The notes beneath the pieces are model-generated. The model saw only the letters and a program-made list of their open reading frames with translations, had not been told where the DNA came from and searched no databases. Below, piece by piece: positions 56,316-64,000 of a DNA stretch of 64,000 bases (the first letter of the stretch is position 1; every line of letters begins with the position of its first letter). The stretch is from Pseudomonas sp. MN1F (GTDB taxonomy: Bacteria > Pseudomonadota > Gammaproteobacteria > Pseudomonadales > Pseudomonadaceae). Made by a program: the position numbers and the translations under genes. Location: assembly GCF_009391885.1 (NCBI RefSeq), contig NZ_VZII01000007.1, forward strand, positions 62,001 through 126,000, given 5' to 3'.

Positions 56316-56357
56316 CCACCTTCACACTGACTACCTTCAAAAAAGGGAGAACCTACG

Positions 56358-58769
56358 ATGAGCACTGACGGTGCCAACCAAGGAACCCGCTGGCTGCCAC
56401 GCCTGATGGGCGTGTTGCTGTTGCTGATGGGCCTGGCCCTGCTGGCCGGCGGCATCAAGTTGAGCCAGCTGGGCGGCTCGCTGTACTACCTGATTGCCGG
56501 TATCGGCTTTGCCCTGTCGGGCGCCCTGCTGCTGGCCAAGCGCCGCCTCGCCCTGGGCCTTTATGGCGTGGTGCTGCTGGGCAGTACGGTGTGGGCGATG
56601 CTGGAAGTGGGCCTGGACTGGTGGCAACTGGTGCCGCGCCTGGCCATCTGGTTCGCCATCGGCGTGGTGTTGCTACTGCCGTGGGCCCGTCGCCCGCTGA
56701 CCGGCCCTGCATCCAGGGCCAACACCGCGCTGCTGAGCGTTGCCGTGCTGGCTTCGGGCGCCTGTGCCTTGGGCAGCCAGTTCACCCACCCGGGTGAAGT
56801 GTTTGGCGAACTCGGCCGCGACAACAGCGAAATGGGCAGCGCCGCACCGGCCATGCCGGATGGCGACTGGCAGGCCTATGGCCGCACCGAGCACGGCGAC
56901 CGCTATTCGCCGCTGCGCCAGATCACCCCGCAGAACGCCTACCGCCTGGAAGAAGCCTGGCGCATCCGCACCGGCGACCTGCCGACCGACAACGACCCGG
57001 TCGAACTGACCAACGAAAACACCCCGCTGAAGGCCAACGGCATGCTCTATGCCTGCACCGCCCACAGCAAGGTGCTGGCCCTGGACCCGGACACCGGCGC
57101 CGAAATCTGGCGCTATGACCCACAGATCAAAACCCCGGTCGGCACGTTCAAGGGCTTCGCCCACATGACCTGCCGCGGCGTCTCGTACTATGACGAGAAC
57201 AGCTACGTCAGCCGTGACGGCAGCCCGGCACCGAAGGTGTCCGACGCCGGCCAGGCCGTGGCCCAGGCCTGCCCACGCCGCCTCTACCTGCCGACCGCCG
57301 ACGCCCGCCTGATCGCCATCAACGCCGACAACGGCAAGGTCTGCGAAGGCTTCGCCAACCAGGGCGCGATCGACCTGACCACCGGCATCGGCCCGTTCAC
57401 CGCAGGCGGCTACTACTCCACCTCGCCCGTGGCGATCACCCGCAGCCTGGTGATCATCGGTGGCCATGTCACTGACAACGAGTCGACCAACGAACCGTCC
57501 GGCGTGATCCGCGCCTACGACGTGCACGACGGCCGCCTGGTGTGGAACTGGGACAGCAACAACCCGGACGACACCAAACCGCTCGCCGCGGGCAAGATGT
57601 ACAGCCGCAACTCGGCCAACATGTGGTCGCTGGCCAGCGTCGACGAAGACTTAGGCATGGTCTACCTGCCGCTGGGCAACCAGACCCCTGACCAGTGGGG
57701 CGCCGACCGCACCCCAGGCGCCGAGAAGTACAGCGCCGGCGTGGTCGCCCTCGACCTGGCCACCGGCAAGGCCCGCTGGAACTACCAGTTCACCCACCAC
57801 GACCTGTGGGACATGGACGTCGGTAGCCAGCCGACCCTGGTGCACCTGAAGACCAAGGACGAGGTGAAGCCGGCGATCATTGTGCCGACCAAGCAGGGCA
57901 GCCTGTACGTGCTCGACCGCCGCGACGGCACACCGATCGTGCCGATTCGCGAGATCCCGGTGCCGCAGGGCGCGGTCAAGGGTGACCACACCGCCCCGAC
58001 CCAGGCCCGCTCCGACCTCAACCTGCTGGGCCCTGAGCTGACCGAACAGGCCATGTGGGGTGCCACGCCATTCGACCAGATGCTCTGCCGCATCCAGTTC
58101 CGCGAGCTGCGCTACGAGGGCCAGTACACCCCGCCGTCCGAACAGGGCAGCCTGATCTACCCGGGCAACGTCGGCGTGTTCAACTGGGGCGGCGTGTCGG
58201 TCGACCCGGTGCGCCAGCTGCTGTTCACCTCGCCCAACTACATGGCCTTCGTGTCGAAGATGGTGCCGCGTGAGCAGGTGGCCGCCGGCAGCAAGCGCGA
58301 GAGCGAGACCAGCGGTGTACAGCCGAACACCGGCGCGCCCTACGCAGTGACCATGCATCCGTTCATGTCGCCGATCGGCATCCCCTGCCAGGCACCCGCC
58401 TGGGGTTATGTGGCAGCCATCGACCTGTTCACCAACAAGGTGGTATGGAAGCGCAAGAACGGCACTACCCGCGACAGCACCCCGGTGCCGATCGGCATGC
58501 CGGTGGGCGTACCGAGCATGGGCGGTTCGATCGTCACCGCCGGTGGCGTCGGCTTCCTCAGCGGCACCCTCGACCAGTACCTGCGCGCCTATGACGTGAA
58601 CAACGGCAAGGAACTGTGGAAGGCCCGCCTGCCAGCGGGTGGCCAGGCCACGCCGATGACCTATACCGGCAAGGACGGCAAGCAGTACGTGTTGATCGTC
58701 GCCGGCGGCCATGGCTCGCTGGGCACCAAAATGGGCGATTACATCATCGCTTACAAATTGGCTGAGTAA
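56358..58769 (+). CDS. gcd: membrane-bound PQQ glucose dehydrogenase
   Basis: This enzyme oxidises glucose to gluconolactone in the periplasm and passes electrons to ubiquinone. The 803-residue protein has five N-terminal helices (to ~150) and an eight-bladed PQQ propeller. Landmarks are DWQAYGRTEHGDRYSPL, THHDLWDMDVGSQPTL and GYVAAIDLFTNKVVW. A GGGAG site precedes the ATG. A downstream hairpin ends the oprB-gcd unit. PQQ is synthesised elsewhere. Confidence 0.97.
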   Translation: MSTDGANQGTRWLPRLMGVLLLLMGLALLAGGIKLSQLGGSLYYLIAGIGFALSGALLLAKRRLALGLYGVVLLGSTVWAMLEVGLDWWQLVPRLAIWFAIGVVLLLPWARRPLTGPASRANTALLSVAVLASGACALGSQFTHPGEVFGELGRDNSEMGSAAPAMPDGDWQAYGRTEHGDRYSPLRQITPQNAYRLEEAWRIRTGDLPTDNDPVELTNENTPLKANGMLYACTAHSKVLALDPDTGAEIWRYDPQIKTPVGTFKGFAHMTCRGVSYYDENSYVSRDGSPAPKVSDAGQAVAQACPRRLYLPTADARLIAINADNGKVCEGFANQGAIDLTTGIGPFTAGGYYSTSPVAITRSLVIIGGHVTDNESTNEPSGVIRAYDVHDGRLVWNWDSNNPDDTKPLAAGKMYSRNSANMWSLASVDEDLGMVYLPLGNQTPDQWGADRTPGAEKYSAGVVALDLATGKARWNYQFTHHDLWDMDVGSQPTLVHLKTKDEVKPAIIVPTKQGSLYVLDRRDGTPIVPIREIPVPQGAVKGDHTAPTQARSDLNLLGPELTEQAMWGATPFDQMLCRIQFRELRYEGQYTPPSEQGSLIYPGNVGVFNWGGVSVDPVRQLLFTSPNYMAFVSKMVPREQVAAGSKRESETSGVQPNTGAPYAVTMHPFMSPIGIPCQAPAWGYVAAIDLFTNKVVWKRKNGTTRDSTPVPIGMPVGVPSMGGSIVTAGGVGFLSGTLDQYLRAYDVNNGKELWKARLPAGGQATPMTYTGKDGKQYVLIVAGGHGSLGTKMGDYIIAYKLAE

Positions 58770-58800
58770 CGCCATCGAGCCCCGCTCAGGGGCTCATTTA

Positions 58801-58828
58801 CCTGTACCGGCGATGCCGCCGGTACAGG
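58801..58828 (+). terminator. hairpin repeat after gcd
   Basis: CCTGTACCGGC / GCCGGTACAGG arms of 11 bp surround a 6-nt loop, 31 nt after gcd. It resembles P. putida palindromic repeats and may end the transcript. There is no T run. Confidence 0.65.
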
Positions 58829-58928
58829 CCAACAAAGATGAAACCCTCCCCCTGCGCCCTTCGTCTACCATTGAAACCCATCCCCCCGCGCCCCATCTAA
58901 GCACCATAGTCATTCACGCAGGTGCCCC

Positions 58929-61373
58929 ATGAGCGACCAGCAGGATTTCCCGGAACAACCCGACGAACACAGCGCAATCGAACAGCCTGACACCCAGGCC
59001 GACACCGGCCACGGCCACGGCCACGGCCACGGCCACGCCCTCGCCCTGCCCGGCCAGCAGTTGCCGGACAAGGTCTACGTGATCCCGATCCACAACCGCC
59101 CGTTCTTCCCCGCGCAAGTGCTGCCGGTAATCGTCAACGAAGAGCCCTGGGCCGAAACCCTCGACCTGGTGGCCAAGACCGAACATCACTCGCTGGCTCT
59201 GTTCTTCATGGACAGCCCGCCGGAAGACCACCGCCATTTCGACACCTCGGCCCTGCCGGAGTACGGCACCTTGGTCAAGGTTCATCACGCCAGCCGTGAA
59301 AACGGCAAGTTGCAGTTCGTTGCCCAGGGCCTGACCCGGGTGCGCATCCGCACCTGGCTCAAGCACCATCGCCCACCGTACCTGGTCGAAGTCGAATACC
59401 CGCGCCAGCCGGCCGAGCCGACCGACGAGGTGAAGGCCTACGGCATGGCGCTGATCAACGCGATCAAGGAGCTGCTGCCGCTCAACCCGTTGTACAGCGA
59501 AGAGCTCAAGAACTACCTCAACCGCTTCAGCCCCAACGACCCGTCGCCCCTCACCGACTTCGCCGCCGCGCTTACCTCCGCCACCGGTAATCAGCTGCAG
59601 GAAGTGCTCGACTGCGTGCCCATGCTCAAGCGCATGGAGAAGGTCCTGCCGATGCTGCGCAAGGAGGTCGAGGTCGCGCGCCTGCAGAACGAGATTTCCG
59701 CCGAGGTCAACCGGCAGATCGGCGAGCACCAGCGCGAGTTCTTCCTCAAGGAACAGCTCAAGGTCATCCAGCAGGAGCTGGGCCTGACCAAGGACGACCG
59801 CAGCGCCGACCTCGAACAGTTCGAGCAGCGCCTTGCCGGCAAGACCCTGCCCAAGCAAGCGCAAAAGCGCATCGACGAAGAAATGGGCAAACTGGCCATC
59901 CTCGAGACCGGTTCGCCCGAATACGCTGTCACCCGTAATTACCTGGAGTGGGCCACCGCCCTCCCCTGGGGGGTATACGGCAAGGACAAACTCGACCTCA
60001 AGCATGCGCGCAAAGTGCTCGACCAGCACCACGCCGGCCTGGACGACATCAAGGAACGTATCCTCGAATTCCTCGCCGTCGGTGCCTGGAAAGGCGAGAT
60101 CAGCGGCTCGATCGTACTGCTGGTGGGCCCGCCCGGGGTGGGCAAGACCAGCATCGGCAAGTCCATCGCCGAATCCCTCGGCCGGCCGTTCTACCGTTTC
60201 AGCGTCGGCGGCATGCGCGACGAGGCCGAAATCAAGGGCCACCGCCGCACCTACATCGGCGCCCAGCCGGGCAAGCTGGTGCAGGCGCTGAAGGAGGTCG
60301 AAGTGATGAACCCGGTGATCATGCTCGACGAGATCGACAAGATGGGCCAGAGCTATCAGGGCGACCCCGCCTCGGCGTTGCTGGAAACCCTCGACCCGGA
60401 GCAGAACGTCGATTTCCTCGACCACTACCTGGACCTGCGCCTGGACCTGTCCAAGGTGCTGTTCGTGTGCACCGCCAACACCCTCGACTCGATCCCCGGG
60501 CCGCTGCTCGACCGCATGGAAGTGATCCGCCTGTCCGGGTACATCACCGAAGAGAAGCTGGCCATCGCCAAGCGCCACCTGTGGCCCAAGCAGCTGGAAA
60601 AGGCCGGCGTGGCCAAGACCAGCCTGAGCATCAGTGACAGTGCCCTGCGCACGGTGATCGAGGGCTATGCCCGTGAAGCCGGGGTGCGCCAGCTGGAGAA
60701 ACAGCTGGGCAAGCTGGTGCGCAAGGCCGTGGTCAAGCTGCTGGAAGCCCCGGACGCCAAGCTCAAGATCGGCAACAAGGACCTCGAGGCCGCCCTGGGC
60801 ATGCCGGTGTTCCGCAGCGAGCAGGTGCTGTCTGGCAAAGGCGTGATCACCGGCCTTGCCTGGACCAGCATGGGCGGTGCGACCCTGCCGATCGAGGCCA
60901 CCCACATCCACAGCCTCAACCGCGGGCTGAAACTCACCGGGCAGCTAGGTGATGTGATGAAGGAATCGGCGGAGATCGCCTACAGCTACATCAGCTCGAA
61001 CCTGAAGCAGTTCGGTGGCACACCTGGCTATTTCAATGAAGCGTTCATCCATTTGCACGTGCCCGAGGGCGCCACGCCCAAAGATGGCCCCAGTGCCGGG
61101 GTGACCATGGCCAGCGCGCTGCTGTCGCTGGCCCGCGACCAGGCGCCGAAAAAAGGTGTGGCCATGACTGGCGAGCTCACCCTCACCGGCCAGGTACTGC
61201 CGATTGGCGGCGTGCGCGAGAAAGTGATCGCGGCGCGGCGGCAGAAGATCTTCGAGCTGATCCTGCCGGAGCCGAACCGCGGGGACTTCGAAGAACTGCC
61301 GGACTACCTGCGTGAAGGCCTGACCGTGCATTTCGCCAAGCGCTTCTCCGACGTCGCCAAAGTCCTGTTCTGA
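58929..61373 (+). CDS. lon: ATP-dependent protease Lon, paralogue with His-Gly repeat
   Basis: This 814-residue AAA+ serine protease degrades misfolded and regulatory proteins. The Lon N-domain begins near VYVIPIHNRPFFP. Walker A is GPPGVGKTS, Walker B VIMLDEIDKM. The protease catalytic Ser lies in PKDGPSAG, with Lys in GGVREKVIAA. Residues 27-36 are five Gly-His repeats preceded by an acidic leader, unlike standard Lon. Position next to gcd is where I recall the second lon of P. putida. Confidence 0.95.
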   Translation: MSDQQDFPEQPDEHSAIEQPDTQADTGHGHGHGHGHALALPGQQLPDKVYVIPIHNRPFFPAQVLPVIVNEEPWAETLDLVAKTEHHSLALFFMDSPPEDHRHFDTSALPEYGTLVKVHHASRENGKLQFVAQGLTRVRIRTWLKHHRPPYLVEVEYPRQPAEPTDEVKAYGMALINAIKELLPLNPLYSEELKNYLNRFSPNDPSPLTDFAAALTSATGNQLQEVLDCVPMLKRMEKVLPMLRKEVEVARLQNEISAEVNRQIGEHQREFFLKEQLKVIQQELGLTKDDRSADLEQFEQRLAGKTLPKQAQKRIDEEMGKLAILETGSPEYAVTRNYLEWATALPWGVYGKDKLDLKHARKVLDQHHAGLDDIKERILEFLAVGAWKGEISGSIVLLVGPPGVGKTSIGKSIAESLGRPFYRFSVGGMRDEAEIKGHRRTYIGAQPGKLVQALKEVEVMNPVIMLDEIDKMGQSYQGDPASALLETLDPEQNVDFLDHYLDLRLDLSKVLFVCTANTLDSIPGPLLDRMEVIRLSGYITEEKLAIAKRHLWPKQLEKAGVAKTSLSISDSALRTVIEGYAREAGVRQLEKQLGKLVRKAVVKLLEAPDAKLKIGNKDLEAALGMPVFRSEQVLSGKGVITGLAWTSMGGATLPIEATHIHSLNRGLKLTGQLGDVMKESAEIAYSYISSNLKQFGGTPGYFNEAFIHLHVPEGATPKDGPSAGVTMASALLSLARDQAPKKGVAMTGELTLTGQVLPIGGVREKVIAARRQKIFELILPEPNRGDFEELPDYLREGLTVHFAKRFSDVAKVLF
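59007..59036 (+). repeat. in-frame GGCCAC hexanucleotide tandem repeat
   Basis: Five perfect copies of GGCCAC encode Gly-His x5 near the N-terminus of Lon. Unit changes would stay in frame and alter the number of histidines. Confidence 0.95.
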
Positions 61374-61381
61374 CCAGCACC

Positions 61382-61413
61382 GGCCTCATCGCGGGTGAAC
61401 CCGCGATGAGGCC
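61382..61413. repeat. REP-like palindrome after lon
   Basis: GGCCTCATCGCGGGT and its near-complement form a 32-bp palindrome of the same family as 42829-42860, with CAT replacing CTT in the arms in a compensated way. It lies 8 nt after the lon stop. Confidence 0.85.
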
Positions 61414-61481
61414 AGCACTGACAACACAAAACCCCACCAGCATCGGGTATCCTCAGGCCATCGCCAGCCTCCGGAGCCACC

Positions 61482-61874
61482 ATGACCGCATCTCGTCTGC
61501 TCGTTCCCCTGAGCCTCGCCCTGCTCGCTGCCTGCGCCCAGCAGCCAAAACAGACCGTCGAACTGGACGCCGAAAGCGAATGCCCCAAGCGCCTGCAGGT
61601 CGGCCAGAGCCTCACCCTGACCCTGCCCAGCAACCCCACCACCGGCTACCGCTGGCTGGTACAGAACCCTGCATCCAACGTGCTGCAAAGCCTGGGCCCT
61701 GAGGTCTACAGTGCCCCCGAGGACGCCGGTATCGTCGGCAGCTCGGGCATCTCGACCTGGCGCTACCAGGCCCGCACCGCCGGTGAAGGCCACCTGGTCC
61801 TGGTCTACCAGCAGCCCTGGGCGCCGGAAGTGCGCCCGGTACAGACCTTCGATTGCGCCATCCGGGTCAACTAA
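61482..61874 (+). CDS. chagasin-type (I42) protease inhibitor lipoprotein
   Basis: This 130-residue exported lipoprotein has the lipobox LLAAC with Cys at 18. The chagasin/ICP family loops are present: NPTTGYRW (loop 2), a GSSGISTWRYQA segment (loop 4, usually GxGG) and PWAPEV (loop 6, usually RPW). The family inhibits papain-like cysteine proteases. Two further cysteines might form a disulfide. Its target in a bacterium is unknown. Confidence 0.88.
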   Translation: MTASRLLVPLSLALLAACAQQPKQTVELDAESECPKRLQVGQSLTLTLPSNPTTGYRWLVQNPASNVLQSLGPEVYSAPEDAGIVGSSGISTWRYQARTAGEGHLVLVYQQPWAPEVRPVQTFDCAIRVN

Positions 61875-61963
61875 ACGCAAAGCGCTGGTCAGCCAACCAT
61901 GCATCCACGTCGCGGTTTGGCTAGAATGCCGGCCCTGCATATTGCCAGCCGCCTGGATTCACC

Positions 61964-62707
61964 GTGAGCAAACAACCCGACCGCCTTTTCGCCCAACCTC
62001 TGGAGCAAGTCCCCGACTTCGTGTTCAACGAAGACGTGGTGCGCGTGTTCCCGGACATGATCAAGCGCTCGGTGCCCGGTTACCCGACCATCGTCGAAAA
62101 CCTCGGCGTGCTGGCCGCGCGCTTCGCCCAGCCGAACACTGCGCTGTATGACCTGGGCGCCTCCCTGGGTGCCGTCACCCAATCGCTGCGCCGCCATGTA
62201 CGCAGCGACGGCTGCCGGGTGATCGCAGTGGACAATTCCGCCGCCATGGTCGAGCGTTGCCGCCAGTACCTCACCGCCCAGGACTCGATGTTCCAGGAAT
62301 TGCTGCCGGTCGACGTGCTGGAAGCCGACATCCTCACCCTGCCCTTCGAACCGGCTTCGGTGGTGGCAATGAACTTCACCTTGCAGTTCATCGCCCCTGA
62401 ACAACGCCTGGCGCTGCTCAGCCAGATCCGCCAGGCACTGCTGCCCGGCGGCGCGCTGATCCTCTCGGAGAAACTGCGTTTCGCCGATGACGAAGAGCAG
62501 ACCCTGCTCAACGAACTGCACCTGGACTTCAAGCGGGCCAATGGCTACAGCGAACTGGAAATCGCCCAGAAGCGCAGCGCCATCGAGAACGTGATGAAGC
62601 CCGACACCCTGCAAGCCCATAAAGAACGCCTGCACGCGGCCGGCTTCACCAAGGTGGTGCCGTGGTTCCAATGCCTCAACTTTGCCTCGCTGATAGCCCT
62701 GCCATGA
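61964..62707 (+). CDS. cmoA: carboxy-S-adenosyl-L-methionine synthase
   Basis: This enzyme makes carboxy-SAM from SAM and prephenate for tRNA wobble uridine modification. The 247-residue Rossmann methyltransferase-like protein has [15 protein letters not shown] for SAM binding and NFTLQFIAP. It starts with GTG at 61964 (MSKQPDRLF). It overlaps cmoB by 4 bp. Confidence 0.96.
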   Translation: MSKQPDRLFAQPLEQVPDFVFNEDVVRVFPDMIKRSVPGYPTIVENLGVLAARFAQPNTALYDLGASLGAVTQSLRRHVRSDGCRVIAVDNSAAMVERCRQYLTAQDSMFQELLPVDVLEADILTLPFEPASVVAMNFTLQFIAPEQRLALLSQIRQALLPGGALILSEKLRFADDEEQTLLNELHLDFKRANGYSELEIAQKRSAIENVMKPDTLQAHKERLHAAGFTKVVPWFQCLNFASLIALP

Positions 62708-63660
62708 TCGATCTGTCCCCCCTCGTCCGCCGCCTGGCGGGCACGCCCCTGGCTTCCTGGTCCCAGGGCCTGCAAGCACAACTGCAAGCCAAGCTGGAAA
62801 AAGGCCACGGCGACCTCGACCGCTGGCGCGGCGCGCTCGACGCACTGCCGAACCTGCAGCCCAGCGAAATCGACCTGACTGACGGCCTGCGCCTGGATTG
62901 CGCATGTGATGACGCCACCCGTGCGCAGATGCGCCAGGCGCTGATGGGCCTGTCGCCCTGGCGCAAGGGGCCATTCGACCTGTTTGGCGTGCACGTCGAC
63001 ACCGAATGGCGCTCGGACTGGAAGTGGTCGCGGGTCGGCCCGCACCTCGACCTCAAGGGCAAGCGCGTGCTCGATGTCGGTTGCGGCAACGGCTACTACC
63101 AGTGGCGCATGCTCGGTGCCGGTGCCGACATGGTCATCGGCGTCGATCCCAACTGGCTGTTCTTCTGCCAGTTCCAGGCCGTGCAGCAATACCTGCCCGA
63201 ACTGCCCGCGTGGCACCTGCCCTTCGCCCTGGAAGAGCTGCCAGCCAACCTTGAAGGCTTCGACACCGTGTTCTCCATGGGCGTGTTCTACCACCGCCGC
63301 TCACCCATCGAGCACTTGCTGGCGCTCAAGGACTGCCTGGTCAAAGGCGGCGAGCTGGTGCTGGAAACCCTGGTGATCGAGGGTGACGAAAACCAGGTGC
63401 TGGTGCCCGAAGACCGTTACGCGCAGATGCGCAACGTCTGGTACCTGCCGTCGGTACCGGCCCTGGAACGCTGGTTGCGCCGCGCCGGCTTCACTGACGT
63501 GCGTTGCGTGGATGTAAGCGTCACCAGCATCGAGGAACAGCGCAGTACCGAATGGATGCGCTACCAGTCGCTGGGCGATTTCCTCGACCCGAACGACCAC
63601 AGCAAGACCATCGAAGGCCTGCCCGCCCCGCGCCGCGCCACCCTGCTGGCGCGCAAATAA
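62704..63660 (+). CDS. cmoB: tRNA U34 carboxymethyltransferase
   Basis: This enzyme transfers the carboxymethyl group of carboxy-SAM to 5-hydroxyuridine at tRNA position 34, giving cmo5U. The 318-residue protein has SAM motif [14 protein letters not shown] (residues ~123-136), [12 protein letters not shown] and [11 protein letters not shown]. The ATG overlaps the cmoA stop, so the two are translationally coupled. Confidence 0.97.
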   Translation: MIDLSPLVRRLAGTPLASWSQGLQAQLQAKLEKGHGDLDRWRGALDALPNLQPSEIDLTDGLRLDCACDDATRAQMRQALMGLSPWRKGPFDLFGVHVDTEWRSDWKWSRVGPHLDLKGKRVLDVGCGNGYYQWRMLGAGADMVIGVDPNWLFFCQFQAVQQYLPELPAWHLPFALEELPANLEGFDTVFSMGVFYHRRSPIEHLLALKDCLVKGGELVLETLVIEGDENQVLVPEDRYAQMRNVWYLPSVPALERWLRRAGFTDVRCVDVSVTSIEEQRSTEWMRYQSLGDFLDPNDHSKTIEGLPAPRRATLLARK

Positions 63661-63663
63661 AAA

Positions 63664-63683
63664 GGGCGTCCCTATGGACGCCC
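63664..63683. terminator. terminator after cmoB
   Basis: A GGGCGTCC / GGACGCCC stem with a 4-nt loop is preceded by an A-rich stretch at the cmoB stop. It may serve the convergent small gene more efficiently than cmoB, since the T run is on that side. Confidence 0.75.
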
Positions 63684-63730
63684 GAATCACACCTGTGCCG
63701 GGGAGCAGTGCCGGCACAGCTGCTGTTGCC

Positions 63731-63934
63731 TCAGTCCTTGGCCACCTCGCGGGCCTTCTCCTGTGCCTTGCGCTCGCGCTCGGCGATGGCCTGTTGCTTG
63801 TCGCCGTGCAGGCGCTCCTGGTCCTGGCGGAATGCTTGCCAGAACTGCTTGGAACGTTCGCCGCCGCCTTCGGCGTAGGCGCTGGCGCTGCCCAGGGCGA
63901 GGGCCGCCAGGAGCAGGTATTTGGTCAGGTTCAT
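63731..63934 (-). CDS. small exported helical protein
   Basis: This 67-residue protein has a signal peptide (MNLTKYLLLAALALGSASAYA, cleaved at AYA). The mature part of ~46 residues is highly charged and Gln/Glu/Lys-rich and likely one long helix (RSKQFWQAFRQDQERLHGDK). I do not recognise a family. The ATG is preceded by GAGGC 9 nt upstream. Its promoter should lie in the last 66 bp of the window, where nothing else is evident. Confidence 0.75.
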   Translation of the reverse strand: MNLTKYLLLAALALGSASAYAEGGGERSKQFWQAFRQDQERLHGDKQQAIAERERKAQEKAREVAKD

Positions 63935-64000
63935 CGTGCTTGCCTCGTTGATAACCGATCAGACAGGGCAATCCTACCCAGGGGCAGCTAACGCCAAGGT

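Noticed and set aside
59007..59036. Short CRISPR-like repeat
   Set aside because: It is a tandem hexamer without spacers and lies inside lon.
58914..60911. 665-codon minus-strand open frame over lon
   Set aside because: Shadow of lon; no start signal or motifs.

Overview
The window is high-GC, gene-dense chromosomal DNA from a fluorescent pseudomonad, most likely the Pseudomonas putida group. This rests on the gene content and order (argG-motY-pyrC-rnt-peroxiredoxin-bfd-bfr-grxD; glpFKRD; aatJQMP-aauSR; oprB-gcd-lon; cmoAB), on interspersed GGCCTCTTCGCGGG-type palindromes, and on promoter motifs of known Pseudomonas regulators (ArgR, AauR/sigma-54, Zur, Fur, and Crc/Hfq A-rich sites). No rRNA, tRNA, CRISPR array, prophage or intact insertion sequence was seen.

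Layout. 1-6 kb: 3' part of metG, then a tightly overlapping rnfA-rnfB-rnfD-rnfG-rnfE-nth operon that has no rnfC. 6-18.5 kb: an orphan NarL/FixJ-type response regulator, an AT-rich membrane-protein gene, arginine synthesis (argG, argF, both with ArgR-like operators), motY, pyrC-rnt, and an iron/redox block (2-Cys peroxiredoxin, bfd, bacterioferritin, monothiol glutaredoxin, molybdopterin oxidoreductase), ending in an orphan ABC ATPase coupled to argF. 18.5-24.3 kb: ybaK and the glycerol regulon glpF-glpK-glpR-glpD with matching GlpR-like operators. 24-28.5 kb: a 1,490-codon minus-strand gene for a leucine-rich-repeat toxin/effector with a NEL-type E3 ubiquitin ligase domain, whose 3' end runs 303 bp antisense into glpD. 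28.5-35.3 kb: the acidic amino acid transporter aatJQMP and its sensor-regulator pair aauSR, with two AauR boxes and a sigma-54 promoter. 35.3-50.2 kb: hydrolase, metR, Nudix, the large Lhr helicase, an intergenic region of interleaved inverted repeats before two small Pseudomonas genes, a GltB-like flavoprotein, a ykgB remnant, an amino-acid permease and a divergent class A penicillin-binding protein. 50.2-64 kb: YqjI/YqjH-like metal and siderophore genes, Pr6Pr and VF530 genes, a Zur-boxed ZnuD-like zinc receptor, the periplasmic glucose-oxidation genes oprB-gcd, a second-type Lon with a His-Gly repeat, a chagasin-like inhibitor, cmoA-cmoB and a small exported protein.

Most interesting. (1) The Rnf-like operon is a reduced form. 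It lacks RnfC, the RnfB membrane anchor and most of the intramembrane cysteines of RnfA/RnfE, and its RnfD flavinylation motif is altered, yet every reading frame is open. It looks like a repurposed membrane redox complex rather than a decayed canonical one. (2) The LRR-NEL protein is a likely eukaryote-directed ubiquitin ligase, divergent from the glutamate-uptake promoter and overlapping glpD. (3) The gap before 42,546 carries interleaved, partly competing inverted repeats that could be an undescribed structured RNA leader.
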